A stretch of DNA of 64,000 nt from Nonomuraea sp. SYSU D8015 (GTDB lineage: Bacteria; Actinomycetota; Actinomycetes; Streptosporangiales; Streptosporangiaceae): the NCBI RefSeq assembly GCF_008065375.1, contig NZ_VJYI01000006.1:248001-312000 (forward strand). Reading direction: 5' to 3'. Of the stretch, positions 34,345 to 45,097 are shown piece by piece. How positions within the stretch are numbered: position 1 is the first letter of the stretch; each line of letters begins with the position of its first letter. A program made the translations under genes and the position numbers. The notes under the pieces were generated by a model. That model worked only from the letters and a program-made list of their open reading frames with translations, was not told the DNA's origin and ran no database searches.

Positions 34345-35160
34345 CTACCTGCCTTGGACTGCTGAACGCAGCCCAAGGTACATCTTCCCCGGCGTCGGCG
34401 TCTTGCCGTACAGCTCTGACACCGTCACGAACGTGTAGCCCTTGCGGGCGAGCGTGTCGATCATCGCCGGGACGGCGTCCACGGTGCTGCGGTGGATGTC
34501 GTGCAGCAGGATGATCGACCCCGGTTTGGCCTCGCCCGCCCGCTTGGCCACGGTCGAGGCGACCCGGTCGCGCCAGTCGAGCGTGTCGACGTTCCAGAGG
34601 ATCTGCGCCAGGCCCTCGCGGCGGGTCTCCGCGGCCACGTCGTCGTCCGTGGATCCGTACGGTGGTCGCATCACCCGCATCCGGACGCCGGTGAGCCGCT
34701 GCACGAGGTCGTCGGTGTGCTTGAGCTGGCGCCGCACCACGTCGTTCGGCATCTCCGCCAGCGGGGGATGGCTCCAGGAGTGGTTGCCGATCTCGTGGCC
34801 TTCCTCGACGATGCGCCGGACGATACGCCCGCCCTTGTCCGCGGCCACCATCTGCCCGATGACGAAGAAGGTGGCCCTGACGTCCCGGCTGTCGAGCAGG
34901 TCGAGCAGCCGGCCGGTGTGCTCACCCGGCCCGTCGTCGAAGGTCAGGGCCACGCACTTGATCCGCGCGCAGTCGAACCTGCGGCTGAGCGGCCAGCCGG
35001 CCTGCATCGACGCCAGCCGCCTGGCCAGCGGGCCGGGATCGATGGCCACCGGCCGCAGCGGTGTGATGGGCGGCTCCTTGCCGGACCGGCGAACTGCCAC
35101 GGAGTACGTGACGCAGGCCACCAGGGCGAGCAGGGCCAGCGGCAGGGCCCATACGCGCAT
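34345..35160 (-). CDS. Polysaccharide deacetylase (NodB homology domain), membrane-anchored
   Basis: The 271-residue protein has an N-terminal hydrophobic anchor (MRVWALPLALLALVACVTYS) and a carbohydrate esterase 4 domain with all five motifs: TFDDGP, the HSWSHP metal site, RPPYGSTD, the WNVDTLDW strand and the LLHDIH catalytic His. It probably deacetylates cell-wall sugars outside the membrane. The Cys16 context (LVACVTY) is not a clean lipobox, so an uncleaved anchor is more likely. Confidence 0.9.
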   Translation of the reverse strand: MRVWALPLALLALVACVTYSVAVRRSGKEPPITPLRPVAIDPGPLARRLASMQAGWPLSRRFDCARIKCVALTFDDGPGEHTGRLLDLLDSRDVRATFFVIGQMVAADKGGRIVRRIVEEGHEIGNHSWSHPPLAEMPNDVVRRQLKHTDDLVQRLTGVRMRVMRPPYGSTDDDVAAETRREGLAQILWNVDTLDWRDRVASTVAKRAGEAKPGSIILLHDIHRSTVDAVPAMIDTLARKGYTFVTVSELYGKTPTPGKMYLGLRSAVQGR

Positions 35161-35190
35161 GATTCCCCCCGAAACGCCGCACGCGGGGGC

Positions 35191-35496
35191 CTACGGATAA
35201 TCCTGGACCGGTTCCCCCCGCAACTCCCTGGCCAGGTCGTCCCACCAGAGTGGGATATCGGCCTGCAGTTCCTGGTAGCGGCGCGCCACGCGTATGGCAC
35301 ATCCGACCGGATCCGTACCCAGATGCCGACGTTTCACCGACCCTTCCTGCCAGCGGTAAAAACCATCCCTATACCGCACGACCAGGCCGATCCACACTGA
35401 GATGGTCGCGTCGTCCCCCACCTCGTACGCGCTGGTGACGCCCAGACCATGAAGCTCTACGTGGAGCTTCTCCGTCGCCGCTCGGGCCTCACTCAC
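35191..35496 (-). CDS. Hypothetical protein, about 101 residues
   Basis: From the GTG at 35494-35496 the product begins VSEARAATEKLHVELHGLGV and has a central beta-rich part (ISVWIGLVVRYRDGFYRW) and a C-terminal helix (VGCAIRVARRYQELQADI). I recognise no domain. Similar short proteins occur in actinomycetes. The open frame extends 23 codons upstream, so an earlier start cannot be excluded. It is 30 bases upstream of the deacetylase and probably in the same transcript. Confidence 0.6.
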   Translation of the reverse strand: MSEARAATEKLHVELHGLGVTSAYEVGDDATISVWIGLVVRYRDGFYRWQEGSVKRRHLGTDPVGCAIRVARRYQELQADIPLWWDDLARELRGEPVQDYP

Positions 35497-35702
35497 ACGC
35501 CACCCCCTGCCGACTTTTCGCCGTGACACCAGGGATGTACCCAACAACCGGCATCTGCCGTCCAAGACATGGAGTAATCGTCAACTACCACCGGGGTATG
35601 GCTCCAGCACGCGCCATCGCGCACCTCCTGTCACGGCGGTCTCACTTACCGGATACGTTACCTATCGTGACCGGGTCTTTGCATGGCGTTTGAGAACGAC
35701 GG

Positions 35703-36278
35703 TCAGTGGTCGTGCGTCTCGCGGGGCTCGGCGACCACCATGATGAGCCTGAGCTCCTGGTCGCCCAGATTGGCGTAGCGGTGGGGGCGGTCGGCGGTGA
35801 AGAGGACCGCGTCGTCCTTGCCGATCACGTGGCTCTTGCCGTAGACGGTGAGCGTCAGCTCGCCCTCCAGCACGGTCACCATCTCGCGGGTGCCGGGCGG
35901 GTGGGCGTCGCCGTCGTGGTGCTCGCCCGGCCCGATGTGCCAGTCCCACAGCTCCAGGATCATCGGCGTGTCCGCGCCGACCAGCAGCTTCGCCTGCACG
36001 TTGCCCTGGTGGAACGTCACCACGTCCGCCTTGTCCACGATGCGCACCATGGGGACGTCGGCGACCTCGACCAGCCGGGCCACGGTGACGCCCAGGGCCG
36101 AGGCGATCCGGGTGAGGGTGGAGACGCTCGGGTTAGTCCGGCCCTGCTCCACCTGTACGAGCATCCCCCGGCTCACTCCCGACCTGGCGGCCAGCTGGTC
36201 CAGCGTCAGCCCTCGGTGTGAGCGCTGGAAGCGGACGTTGTTGGCGATGGCCTGGTTGATGAGCTCGGGATCCTCCAT
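35703..36278 (-). CDS. XRE family regulator with C-terminal cupin domain
   Basis: The 191-residue protein has a helix-turn-helix (QRSHRGLTLDQLAARSGVSRGMLVQVEQG, about residues 19-47) and a cupin sensor domain (about 100-185; PGEHHDGDAHPPGTREMVTV, then VLFTADRPHRYAN). Such proteins often repress neighbouring transport or catabolic genes in response to a small metabolite. It is divergent from an EamA transporter, its likely target, and the shared region has two inverted repeats. Confidence 0.9.
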   Translation of the reverse strand: MEDPELINQAIANNVRFQRSHRGLTLDQLAARSGVSRGMLVQVEQGRTNPSVSTLTRIASALGVTVARLVEVADVPMVRIVDKADVVTFHQGNVQAKLLVGADTPMILELWDWHIGPGEHHDGDAHPPGTREMVTVLEGELTLTVYGKSHVIGKDDAVLFTADRPHRYANLGDQELRLIMVVAEPRETHDH

Positions 36279-36280
36279 GG

Positions 36281-36346
36281 GAGTGCAGTTTAGTGAAACT
36301 GATTTGCACTCTGTTGCACCTAATGTGTTGTACTAGCAGTGCAACA
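36281..36346. promoter_or_regulatory. Two inverted repeats in the XRE-cupin / EamA promoter region
   Basis: GAGTGCA (36281-36287) is inverted as TGCACTC (36305-36311), with AGTTT-AGTG-AAACT nested between them. TGTTGCAC (36312-36319) is inverted as GTGCAACA (36339-36346). All share a TGCA core and fill the 90-base divergent gap, which suggests a regulated operator controlled by the adjacent XRE protein. Confidence 0.55.
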
Positions 36347-36368
36347 CAGTGAACTGGAGGAGCGGCGA

Positions 36369-37202
36369 ATGACTGCGGTGATCTTGGCGACCGCCTGTGC
36401 GGTGGTCTACGGCACGGCCGACTTCTTCGGCGGCCTGGCCACCAGACGGACCCAGGTGCTGTCGGTCGTCGTGCTCTCGCAGATCGCCGGGCTGGTCCTG
36501 ATCCTCGGCCTGCTGCCGCTGCTGCCGGGCACGTTGAGCGACCGGGCGCTGCTCTGGGGGCTGGCCGCCGGGCTGTCGGGGGCCGCGGGGCTCGCCCTGT
36601 TCTACCGGGCGCTGGCCACGGGCGTCATGTCCGTGGTGGCGCCCACGACGGCGGTGACCTCGGCGGCGCTGCCGGTCGTGTTCGGGCTGGCGACGGGCGA
36701 GCGGCCCCGCTTCTGGGCGCTGGTGGGCGTGGCGCTCGCGCTCGGGTCGGTGCTGCTCGTCAGCAAGGACGGGACCACGGGCGGGCGCGCCTCGGTCGGC
36801 GCGCTGCTGACCTCGCTGGCCGCGGGCGCCGGGTTCGGCGGGTTCTTCATCCTGCTGGCCATGGCGCCGGCGGACGCGGGGCTGTGGCCGCTCGTGGGCG
36901 CCCGGCTGTCCTCGGTGAGCGTGGTGGCGCTCGTGGCCCTGGTGATCCGGCGCTCGTTGCGGCCACGGGCGGGCTCTCTGCACATCATCGTGGCCGCGGG
37001 CGTGCTCGACATGGCGGCCAACGTCCTCTACCTGCTGGCACAGCGCCAGGGTCTGCTCAGTCTGGTGGCCGTGCTGGTCTCGCTCTACCCCGCCAGCACC
37101 CTGCTGCTGGCGAGGCAGGTGCTCGGCGAGCGACTCAGAGGTGTGCAGGTGACCGGTGTGGCATGCGCGCTCGGCGCGGTGGCCTTGATAGCCGTTGCGT
37201 AG
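36369..37202 (+). CDS. EamA/DMT family transporter
   Basis: The 277-residue protein has about ten hydrophobic helices in two homologous halves, typical of drug/metabolite transporters. The start VILATACAVVYGTADFFGG and the end VLVSLYPASTLLLARQVLGE match EamA repeats. The ATG at 36369 follows GGAGGAGCGGCG. It probably exports a metabolite sensed by the divergent XRE-cupin regulator. Confidence 0.88.
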   Translation: MTAVILATACAVVYGTADFFGGLATRRTQVLSVVVLSQIAGLVLILGLLPLLPGTLSDRALLWGLAAGLSGAAGLALFYRALATGVMSVVAPTTAVTSAALPVVFGLATGERPRFWALVGVALALGSVLLVSKDGTTGGRASVGALLTSLAAGAGFGGFFILLAMAPADAGLWPLVGARLSSVSVVALVALVIRRSLRPRAGSLHIIVAAGVLDMAANVLYLLAQRQGLLSLVAVLVSLYPASTLLLARQVLGERLRGVQVTGVACALGAVALIAVA

Positions 37203-37229
37203 CTCTGCCGGGCTTGTTACGTTTCGCCC

Positions 37230-38174
37230 GTGCGCCCTGACCGGGCACGTATCAATGGCGAGGGTCTGAGGCACGTCGGCGTGCCGTACGACTCTGATGA
37301 GTCGTTTCTGGAGCTCGTCCTGCCGCGCGTGCGGGCCGCGCTCAACGAGGGCAGGCGGGTGCTGGTGATCACCTGCGCCCGCAAGCTCGACCTGCTGGCC
37401 GACGCGCTGGGCCACGACGCCGGGCGCATCGACAGCCGCGTCTCCAGCACCTGGTACGGCCACCCGTACCGCACGCTCGCCGCGTACCACGAATACACCC
37501 GTGGGCGGCGCACCCTCGTGATCGGCGAGCCCATCTGGGAGGGCAGGAGCCGACGCGAGATCACGGAGCTCATCCGCTACGAGTCCGTGCTCAACGCCGC
37601 GCTCGGCCCCGCGTCGGCCGTCATGTTATGCCTGTACGACCTGCGCAGGGTGCCGCCCGCGGTGCTGGAGTACAACGCGGTGAACCATCCCCTGCTGCTC
37701 GGGGCGGAGGGCGAGGCGGCGAGCACCAGTTTCGTCCCGCCCCACGAGCTGGTGCTGGGCGGCGACCGCGCACCGCTCCCCGAGCCCGGCCCCGGTGCCG
37801 TGACCATCCGGTTCACCGGCCGCGAGCTGCGGCGGCTGCGCCGGAGCGTGGACGACTACGCGACGGCCGCGGGCATGGACCGCAACCTGATCACGTCGCT
37901 CGTCATCAGCGTCTCCGAGATCGCCGCGAACAGCATCGAACACGGCGCGGGGTACGGCACGATCACGATGTGGTCCGCTGACGGGGAGCTCATCTGCGAG
38001 GTCGCCGACCCCGGCGGCGCCCTGGACGACCCCTTACCCGGCTACATACCACCCGAGCCCGAATCCCCCCGGGGATACGGGCTCTGGATCAGTCGTCAGC
38101 TCTGCGACCTCGTGGAGCTGCGCGCGGAAGGCGGCGTGTTGCGCGTCCGCCTTCACGTCTCTATGGGGTCCTAA
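37230..38174 (+). CDS. MEDS-domain / HATPase anti-sigma-factor-type kinase
   Basis: The 314-residue protein has an N-terminal MEDS (DcmR-type sensory) domain (about 10-165; HVGVPYDSDESFLELVLPRV, YEFxx-like EPIWEGRSRRE and CLYDLRRVP) and a C-terminal RsbW-like HATPase domain (about 190-310) with the N-box SEIAANSIEHG and G-box segments EVADPGG and RGYGLWI. Such proteins may regulate sigma factors or anti-anti-sigma proteins. It converges on a SigR-like sigma gene with overlapping stops. A GTG at 37230 is used. Confidence 0.85.
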   Translation: MRPDRARINGEGLRHVGVPYDSDESFLELVLPRVRAALNEGRRVLVITCARKLDLLADALGHDAGRIDSRVSSTWYGHPYRTLAAYHEYTRGRRTLVIGEPIWEGRSRREITELIRYESVLNAALGPASAVMLCLYDLRRVPPAVLEYNAVNHPLLLGAEGEAASTSFVPPHELVLGGDRAPLPEPGPGAVTIRFTGRELRRLRRSVDDYATAAGMDRNLITSLVISVSEIAANSIEHGAGYGTITMWSADGELICEVADPGGALDDPLPGYIPPEPESPRGYGLWISRQLCDLVELRAEGGVLRVRLHVSMGS

Positions 38175-38764
38175 GCGGCGCGCTGGGTGGGGACCCGGAG
38201 CGCGCCCTCCTCGCGGGCGTACTCCTCCAGCATGACGCGGAGCTGCCGGCGGCCACGGTGCAACCGGGACATGACCGTGCCGATGGGCGTGCCCATGCGC
38301 TCGGCGATCTCCTTGTACGCGAAGCCCTCGACGTCGGCCAGGTAGACGGCCACGCGGAAGTCCTCGGGGAGGGAACGCAGGGCGTTCATCACGACGTTGT
38401 CGGGGAGCCGGTCGAGCGCCTCGGTCTCGGCCGACCGCAGGCCGGTCGAGCTGTGCGACTCGGCGGCGTGCAACTGCCAGTCCTCGATGTCCTCGGCGGC
38501 GGACAGCTTGGGCGAGCGCTGCTTCTTCCGGTAGTCGTTGATGAAGTTGTTCGTCAGGATCCGGTGCAGCCAGGCCTTGAGGTTGGTGCCCTCTCTGAAC
38601 TGGTGGTACGACGTGTACGCCTTCGCCACTGTCTCCTGCACCAGATCCTCCGCGTCGGCGGCGTTACGGGTGAGGCGCATGGCGGAGGCGAACAGCTGCG
38701 ACGTCACGGGCACGACATCGCGCTCGAACCAGTCCTGACGCTGCTCATCGGTCATGGTGATCAA
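38171..38764 (-). CDS. SigR/SigH-like ECF sigma factor
   Basis: The 197-residue protein closely resembles SigR/SigH sigma factors: region 2 AEDLVQETVAKAYTSYHQF and NLKAWLHRILTNNFINDYRK, and region 4 LPEDFRVAVYLADVEGFAYK and GTPIGTVMSRLHRGRRQLR. Those factors run the thiol-oxidative stress response, but the usual adjacent RsrA anti-sigma gene is absent. The TTG at 38762-38764 is 8 bases after AAGGGGGA; an ATG 9 bases downstream is possible. Confidence 0.9.
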   Translation of the reverse strand: MITMTDEQRQDWFERDVVPVTSQLFASAMRLTRNAADAEDLVQETVAKAYTSYHQFREGTNLKAWLHRILTNNFINDYRKKQRSPKLSAAEDIEDWQLHAAESHSSTGLRSAETEALDRLPDNVVMNALRSLPEDFRVAVYLADVEGFAYKEIAERMGTPIGTVMSRLHRGRRQLRVMLEEYAREEGALRVPTQRAA

Positions 38765-39006
38765 AATTTCATTCCCCCTTGCGCTATCCCCCGTTTCGGC
38801 ACAGGCCGCCTGCCGACGGTTCCATCATGGCAAGTCCCAGTTAAGGGACGCGTTAGCGAGGTTCCGCCTTGGTCAGAAGGGGTTTCCGTCCATCTGCTCG
38901 CGGCGTGCGTGGTCACGTCCACGGCCGGACAAGTCTCAGTATCATAACACTACCCATCCAAATGTGTAGTTCTAGTGGCCAAAGTCACATGGGATAGCGT
39001 AAGGAC

Positions 39007-40080
39007 ATGGATTTCGTGGACCGTCACGACACGGGGACACGTCGCTGGGTGGCGGAGGCCATACGTACCGTCGAGGCCGACGCCAACCGTAGCTGCGACA
39101 CGCACCTGCACGTCTTTCCGCTGCCCCCGGACTGGGGTGTAAACCTCTACTTGAAAGACGAATCGGTGCACCCAACCGGTTCACTGAAACATCGACTTGC
39201 CCGTTCCCTATTCCTGTACGGCCTGGCCAACGGCTGGATCGGGCCCACGACCACGATCGTCGAGGCGTCCAGCGGGTCCACGGCCGTGAGCGAGGCCTAC
39301 TTCGCCCGGTTGCTGGGGCTGCCGTTCATCGCCGTCATGCCCGCCTCCACGTCGCCGGAGAAGTGCCACCTCATCGAGTTCTACGGTGGGAAATGTCACC
39401 TCGTGGCGGACCCCGGCACGATCTATGACGAATCTCACCGTCTGGCCGCCGAGACCGGCGGCCACTTCATGGACCAGTTCACCTACGCGGAGCGGGCCAC
39501 CGACTGGCGCGGCAACAACAACATCGCTGAATCGATCTATTCACAGATGTCGATGGAGCCGTACCCCGAGCCCTCCTGGATCGTGGTCGGGGCCGGCACC
39601 GGCGGCACGTCGTCGACCATCGGCCGCTACATCCGCTACCGCCGCCACGCCACCCGGCTGGCCGTCGTCGATCCTGAGGGCTCGGCCTTCTACCCGAGCT
39701 GGGTCTCCGGCGACGCCTCCGTCACCGCGCCGGGCTCGCGCATCGAGGGCATCGGCCGCCCGCGGGTGGAGCCCTCCTTCCAGCCGTCCGTCATCGACCG
39801 CATGATCGCCGTGCCGGACGCCCGCTCGATCGCCGCCATGCACTGGACTCGCGAGGTCACCGGCCTGGACGTGGGCGGCTCCACGGGCACGAACATGGCG
39901 GCCTGCGTGGAGCTCATCGACGAGATGCGCCGGACGGGGGAGCGGGGCAGCGTCGTCACGCTGGTCTGCGACAGCGGAGACCGCTACAAGGGCACGTACG
40001 GCAACCCGCGATGGCTGGCCGACCAGGGCCTGCACATCGAGCCCCACCTGGACGAGCTACGCGCCTGGCTCCCCACCTGA
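39007..40080 (+). CDS. PLP-dependent cysteine desulfhydrase, Cds1-like
   Basis: The 357-residue protein is a fold-type II PLP enzyme. Lys61 in HPTGSLKHRLARS is the PLP-binding lysine, VEASSGSTAVSEAYF binds the substrate carboxylate and GAGTGGTSSTIGRY binds the phosphate. It strongly resembles Cds1, the mycobacterial L-cysteine desulfhydrase that releases H2S, pyruvate and ammonia; a cysteine-synthase-type role is the alternative. It is divergent from the SigR-like gene across 242 bases, which fits thiol homeostasis. ATG at 39007. Confidence 0.85.
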   Translation: MDFVDRHDTGTRRWVAEAIRTVEADANRSCDTHLHVFPLPPDWGVNLYLKDESVHPTGSLKHRLARSLFLYGLANGWIGPTTTIVEASSGSTAVSEAYFARLLGLPFIAVMPASTSPEKCHLIEFYGGKCHLVADPGTIYDESHRLAAETGGHFMDQFTYAERATDWRGNNNIAESIYSQMSMEPYPEPSWIVVGAGTGGTSSTIGRYIRYRRHATRLAVVDPEGSAFYPSWVSGDASVTAPGSRIEGIGRPRVEPSFQPSVIDRMIAVPDARSIAAMHWTREVTGLDVGGSTGTNMAACVELIDEMRRTGERGSVVTLVCDSGDRYKGTYGNPRWLADQGLHIEPHLDELRAWLPT

Positions 40081-40120
40081 ACGGCCCTCCGCTCCACCCT
40101 CCGCTCCACGGCCACCCGCC

Positions 40121-40217
40121 CCTCTTCCCCAAGGGACCTCCGCCTCTCTTCTCCGAGGGGACCTCCGCCTCTCTTCTCCGAGGGGACCTCCGCCTCTCTT
40201 CCCCAAAAGGACCTCCG
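40121..40217. repeat. 25-bp tandem repeats between convergent genes
   Basis: Four head-to-tail units occupy this span: one of 22 bases (40121-40142) and three of 25 (40143-40167, 40168-40192, 40193-40217). The middle two are identical and begin CCTCTCTTCTCCGAGGGG. All end GGACCTCCG. They fill most of the 184-base gap between cds1-like and the large membrane protein gene. Confidence 0.85.
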
Positions 40218-40264
40218 CCGAAGTACGGTCGTGACGGAGGAGCGGAGGGGCACCCGTACCGGCC

Positions 40265-42793
40265 CTAGCGCGGGGCGGTGGTCGTCACCTGGTCGCCCTT
40301 GAGGATGCGGTCGACCGTCTGACCGGCCGCCGACGTGGCCACCGTCGTCCCGGCGGCCAGGACGAGGGCCAGGGTCGGCGCCGCCAGGCTCCGCACGCTG
40401 CGCAGATTGCGCACCCGGGCCCAGGGCTCGTCCGCGAGATGCATGATCCGCCACTCCCAGAAGAGCCCGAGCCCGATGCACACCACCATGACCTGCCCCA
40501 CCACGATGCCCACCACCTGCGCCTTGTCCATAGCCCCGATGTCCGGCTCCGCCAGCGTCGAGAGGTAACCGGACAGCTCGGTCAGGAGGGCGGCGGCCGT
40601 GAGGTGCAGGGCCTTGGTCATCGGCTGGGTGCCGCGGACGCGCGGGTAGAAGTAGCCGAACAGGAAGCCGAAGGCGGGCAGTGTGATCAGGTAGCGCCCG
40701 TCGAAGACCAGGGTGGTCAGGTCCACCCCCTCCGGCAGCCCGAACACGACGGTGAACGGCAGGCTCAGCAGCAGGCTGACGATGAAGGCCTGCACGCCGT
40801 TGTGCCACGGCGTGCAGGCCGCGGCCGTGGCGAACGCGGTCTCGGGATGCCGCCCGTGCTGGTGCAGCGCCGCCTCCAGGGCGCTGCGTTGCTGGTCGAA
40901 GTCGGCCATCGACATGTCGCCGGCGCCGATCCTGCCCCGCCCGACGCGATACAGCTCCTGCTCGGCGACCAGCAGCAGGCGCTTGTGGATGGCCGCCCTG
41001 ATCAGCTGCCGGTGCTCCTCCTGCGTGACGGGCTCCACGATCGCCGTCTGCGGCCCGCTGAGCAGCCAGCGGGCGGTCGCCCAGGCCACGATCGAGGTGA
41101 TCGCCAGCAGCGGCAGCGGCACGTCGATGTCGGCCAGCGTCGTGCTGCCGCTCGGCGTGATGTAGAGCACCATCAGCACGGCGATCATCGTGGACTCGGC
41201 CACCGGATCGTCGATCGCGGACAGCTGCCCACCGAGCCGCCGCAGCCGCAGCACCAGCATCACGAACCCGAGCAGCATCAAGCCGAGCACGCCCCGCACG
41301 ATCGGGTCGAGCGGCAGGGTGCCGATGGCGGGCACCGGGCGCGGCACCGCCAGGCTCCACGACCCGGCGTCCAGCCACTCGGTCGGCCACCCCTGCACCA
41401 GCAGGCTGACGAGCACGGCACCGACGACCGCGCCGCGGCTCCATCGCCTGGTCGCCACCGCGATGGCCGCGATCGGGATCATGGCCCAGCCGAGCGCCAG
41501 CACCAGTCGGGTGCTGTCGGGCGGGTAGACCCCGTCCAGGAGCGCCCGCAGCCACAGTGCCAGCGCCAGGAGCCCGATCGCGGCCTCGGCCGACAGCACG
41601 GCCAGCCGGACGATGACCGGCCGGACCCCGAGGTCCACGCTGAAGGCGATCGCCGCCCCGGCCGCCGCCAGCGCCGCCACCGCGCCACCGGCCAGCAGGG
41701 CCTGGCCGGACAGCTGTCCGTGCAGCCACGACCAGATGAGCATGCCGAGGCCGACCACCACGCCGAGCCCGGTCACGATCAGCAGGTCGCGGGTGTTCCA
41801 CGGCGGGCTCGTGGGCAGCACCCGTCCGGCGTGCCGCAGCGCGAGCGCGGGCACGGCGACGAAGAGGACCACGTACGCGACCGCCGACCAGTCCTTAGCG
41901 AACAGTGGGATCAGCAGCGTGGGCGCGGCCAGCGCGAGCCCGACGACCAGCTCCCTGTTGGGCAGCCGCTGCCACCACCCCTGGCCGAGCGAGCGCAGCA
42001 GGAAGACGACCAGCGCGGCCGCGGTGAGCACGCCGAGCGCGGTGGCCCACGAGAAGTCCTCCGGCGTGACCACGTCCGGGAACCCGTAGGAGTCCGGTGC
42101 CAGCGTCATGTTCACCGGATAGGCGCCCACGGTGAACTCCAGCCGCTCCTCCTGCTCCCGCTGCGGCGTGATGCCCTCCTGCCGCAGCACGGTCCACTCG
42201 CCGGGCAGCACGGCGATCGATCGTGAGGTGACGATCAGCGGGAAGGCGTTGGGGGCGTTGAAGTCGAGCTTGAGCAGCGCCTCCTCCTCCAGCTGCCGCA
42301 GCAGGGTCACCGTGAAGGCGGCCGTGGTGCGCTCGGCGTCGGAGGTCAGGACCGGCGCCATGCGGGTCGTGGGCGCGAGGCCGGGGCCGTCCACCTTGAC
42401 GGCGCCGAACGCGGCGTCCGTGACCTGCTGAAGCGTGCCGGGGAACCCGCTGCCCTGGCGTAACGCCTCGATGAGCGGGTCCTGGCGGGCCATCTGGAGC
42501 CGATGGACGACGGTCACCTTGATCTGGCGCTGCCGGGGGTCGAGCCGCCCCTCGGGCACGGACTTCAGGTCGTCCTCGTCCGCCCTGGTGAGCAGGACCT
42601 CGGTGGTGGCCCTGCGGGCCCAGCCCACCTCGGGGTCGGCGCGGGCGGCGGCCGCCACCCACGGGTTGGGCTCTGCGGTGCGCCTAGGAGCCGCAGAACC
42701 CGCTACTGGTCTGGCCGCAACGGTGCACCAAACGATCGCCCCCAAAGACACCAGCGCCAGCCCGAACGCGATTGCCATCCGGAGCTTTCCCAC
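40265..42793 (-). CDS. Large multi-pass membrane protein of unknown function
   Basis: I do not recognise this 842-residue protein. It has an N-terminal hydrophobic segment (residues 5-25), an extracytoplasmic beta-rich domain (about 40-245) that ends in LEFTVGAYPVNMTL, and about 14 to 16 membrane helices, interrupted by a cytoplasmic loop (about 590-660; EEHRQLIRAAIHKRLLLVAE). The helices around 665-760 may be a second bundle. No catalytic motif is evident. It stands alone, convergent with the desulfhydrase gene. Confidence 0.7.
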   Translation of the reverse strand: MGKLRMAIAFGLALVSLGAIVWCTVAARPVAGSAAPRRTAEPNPWVAAAARADPEVGWARRATTEVLLTRADEDDLKSVPEGRLDPRQRQIKVTVVHRLQMARQDPLIEALRQGSGFPGTLQQVTDAAFGAVKVDGPGLAPTTRMAPVLTSDAERTTAAFTVTLLRQLEEEALLKLDFNAPNAFPLIVTSRSIAVLPGEWTVLRQEGITPQREQEERLEFTVGAYPVNMTLAPDSYGFPDVVTPEDFSWATALGVLTAAALVVFLLRSLGQGWWQRLPNRELVVGLALAAPTLLIPLFAKDWSAVAYVVLFVAVPALALRHAGRVLPTSPPWNTRDLLIVTGLGVVVGLGMLIWSWLHGQLSGQALLAGGAVAALAAAGAAIAFSVDLGVRPVIVRLAVLSAEAAIGLLALALWLRALLDGVYPPDSTRLVLALGWAMIPIAAIAVATRRWSRGAVVGAVLVSLLVQGWPTEWLDAGSWSLAVPRPVPAIGTLPLDPIVRGVLGLMLLGFVMLVLRLRRLGGQLSAIDDPVAESTMIAVLMVLYITPSGSTTLADIDVPLPLLAITSIVAWATARWLLSGPQTAIVEPVTQEEHRQLIRAAIHKRLLLVAEQELYRVGRGRIGAGDMSMADFDQQRSALEAALHQHGRHPETAFATAAACTPWHNGVQAFIVSLLLSLPFTVVFGLPEGVDLTTLVFDGRYLITLPAFGFLFGYFYPRVRGTQPMTKALHLTAAALLTELSGYLSTLAEPDIGAMDKAQVVGIVVGQVMVVCIGLGLFWEWRIMHLADEPWARVRNLRSVRSLAAPTLALVLAAGTTVATSAAGQTVDRILKGDQVTTTAPR

Positions 42794-42986
42794 AATTTGG
42801 ATGATTCTCCGGCATACGCGATTGTTCTATCTCGTGCGGTAACGGTGTGATTACAGCTGCTCCCATAACAGCTTTTCTTTACGGCATGACACGGGAGCCG
42901 CCGGTGCATCGCACGTGGCCGGATGCGGTCACTTACTGCCCGCACTTACCGAAGAACGGCGCTTGGCTCAGTAAAAAGGAAAAAGT

Positions 42987-44837
<1,851 letters not shown>

Positions 44838-44995
44838 GATGACGTCTCGCTCTGTGTGTCGTGGGGGCGGCCGCGCGAAGTCGCGACCTCATAAGTCTAG
44901 TTGATCCCTTCTGATGGCAAGAGCGACATCGGGTGACGGCGAGCGTAAGCGCGGGCGTCCATACAGATGCGGGCGAGTCCCCCGGATTACGGTGT

Positions 44996-45087
44996 GTCAC
45001 GTTCGGCGAACTGCCGCGGTCGCGGGGTTCGCACCTACGGTGGGTCGCGTTCGGCGAGCCGCCGCAGGTCGCGGGGGTCGCACCTAC
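44996..45087. repeat. Imperfect direct repeat, about 44 bases, two copies
   Basis: Both copies read GTC(A/G)CGTTCGGCGA, then CCGC, GTCGCGGG and TCGCACCTAC, starting at 44996 and 45044, 48 bases apart. They end just before the palindrome at 45098-45109. Confidence 0.8.
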
Positions 45088-45097
45088 ATAGCGGGTT

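Noticed and set aside
38761..38772. Three-codon upstream ORF (Met-Lys-Phe) before the SigR-like gene
   Set aside because: The Shine-Dalgarno abuts its ATG with no spacing and fits the TTG at 38764 instead.
40121..40217. CRISPR-like array
   Set aside because: Units are directly adjacent without spacers, and no cas genes are present.
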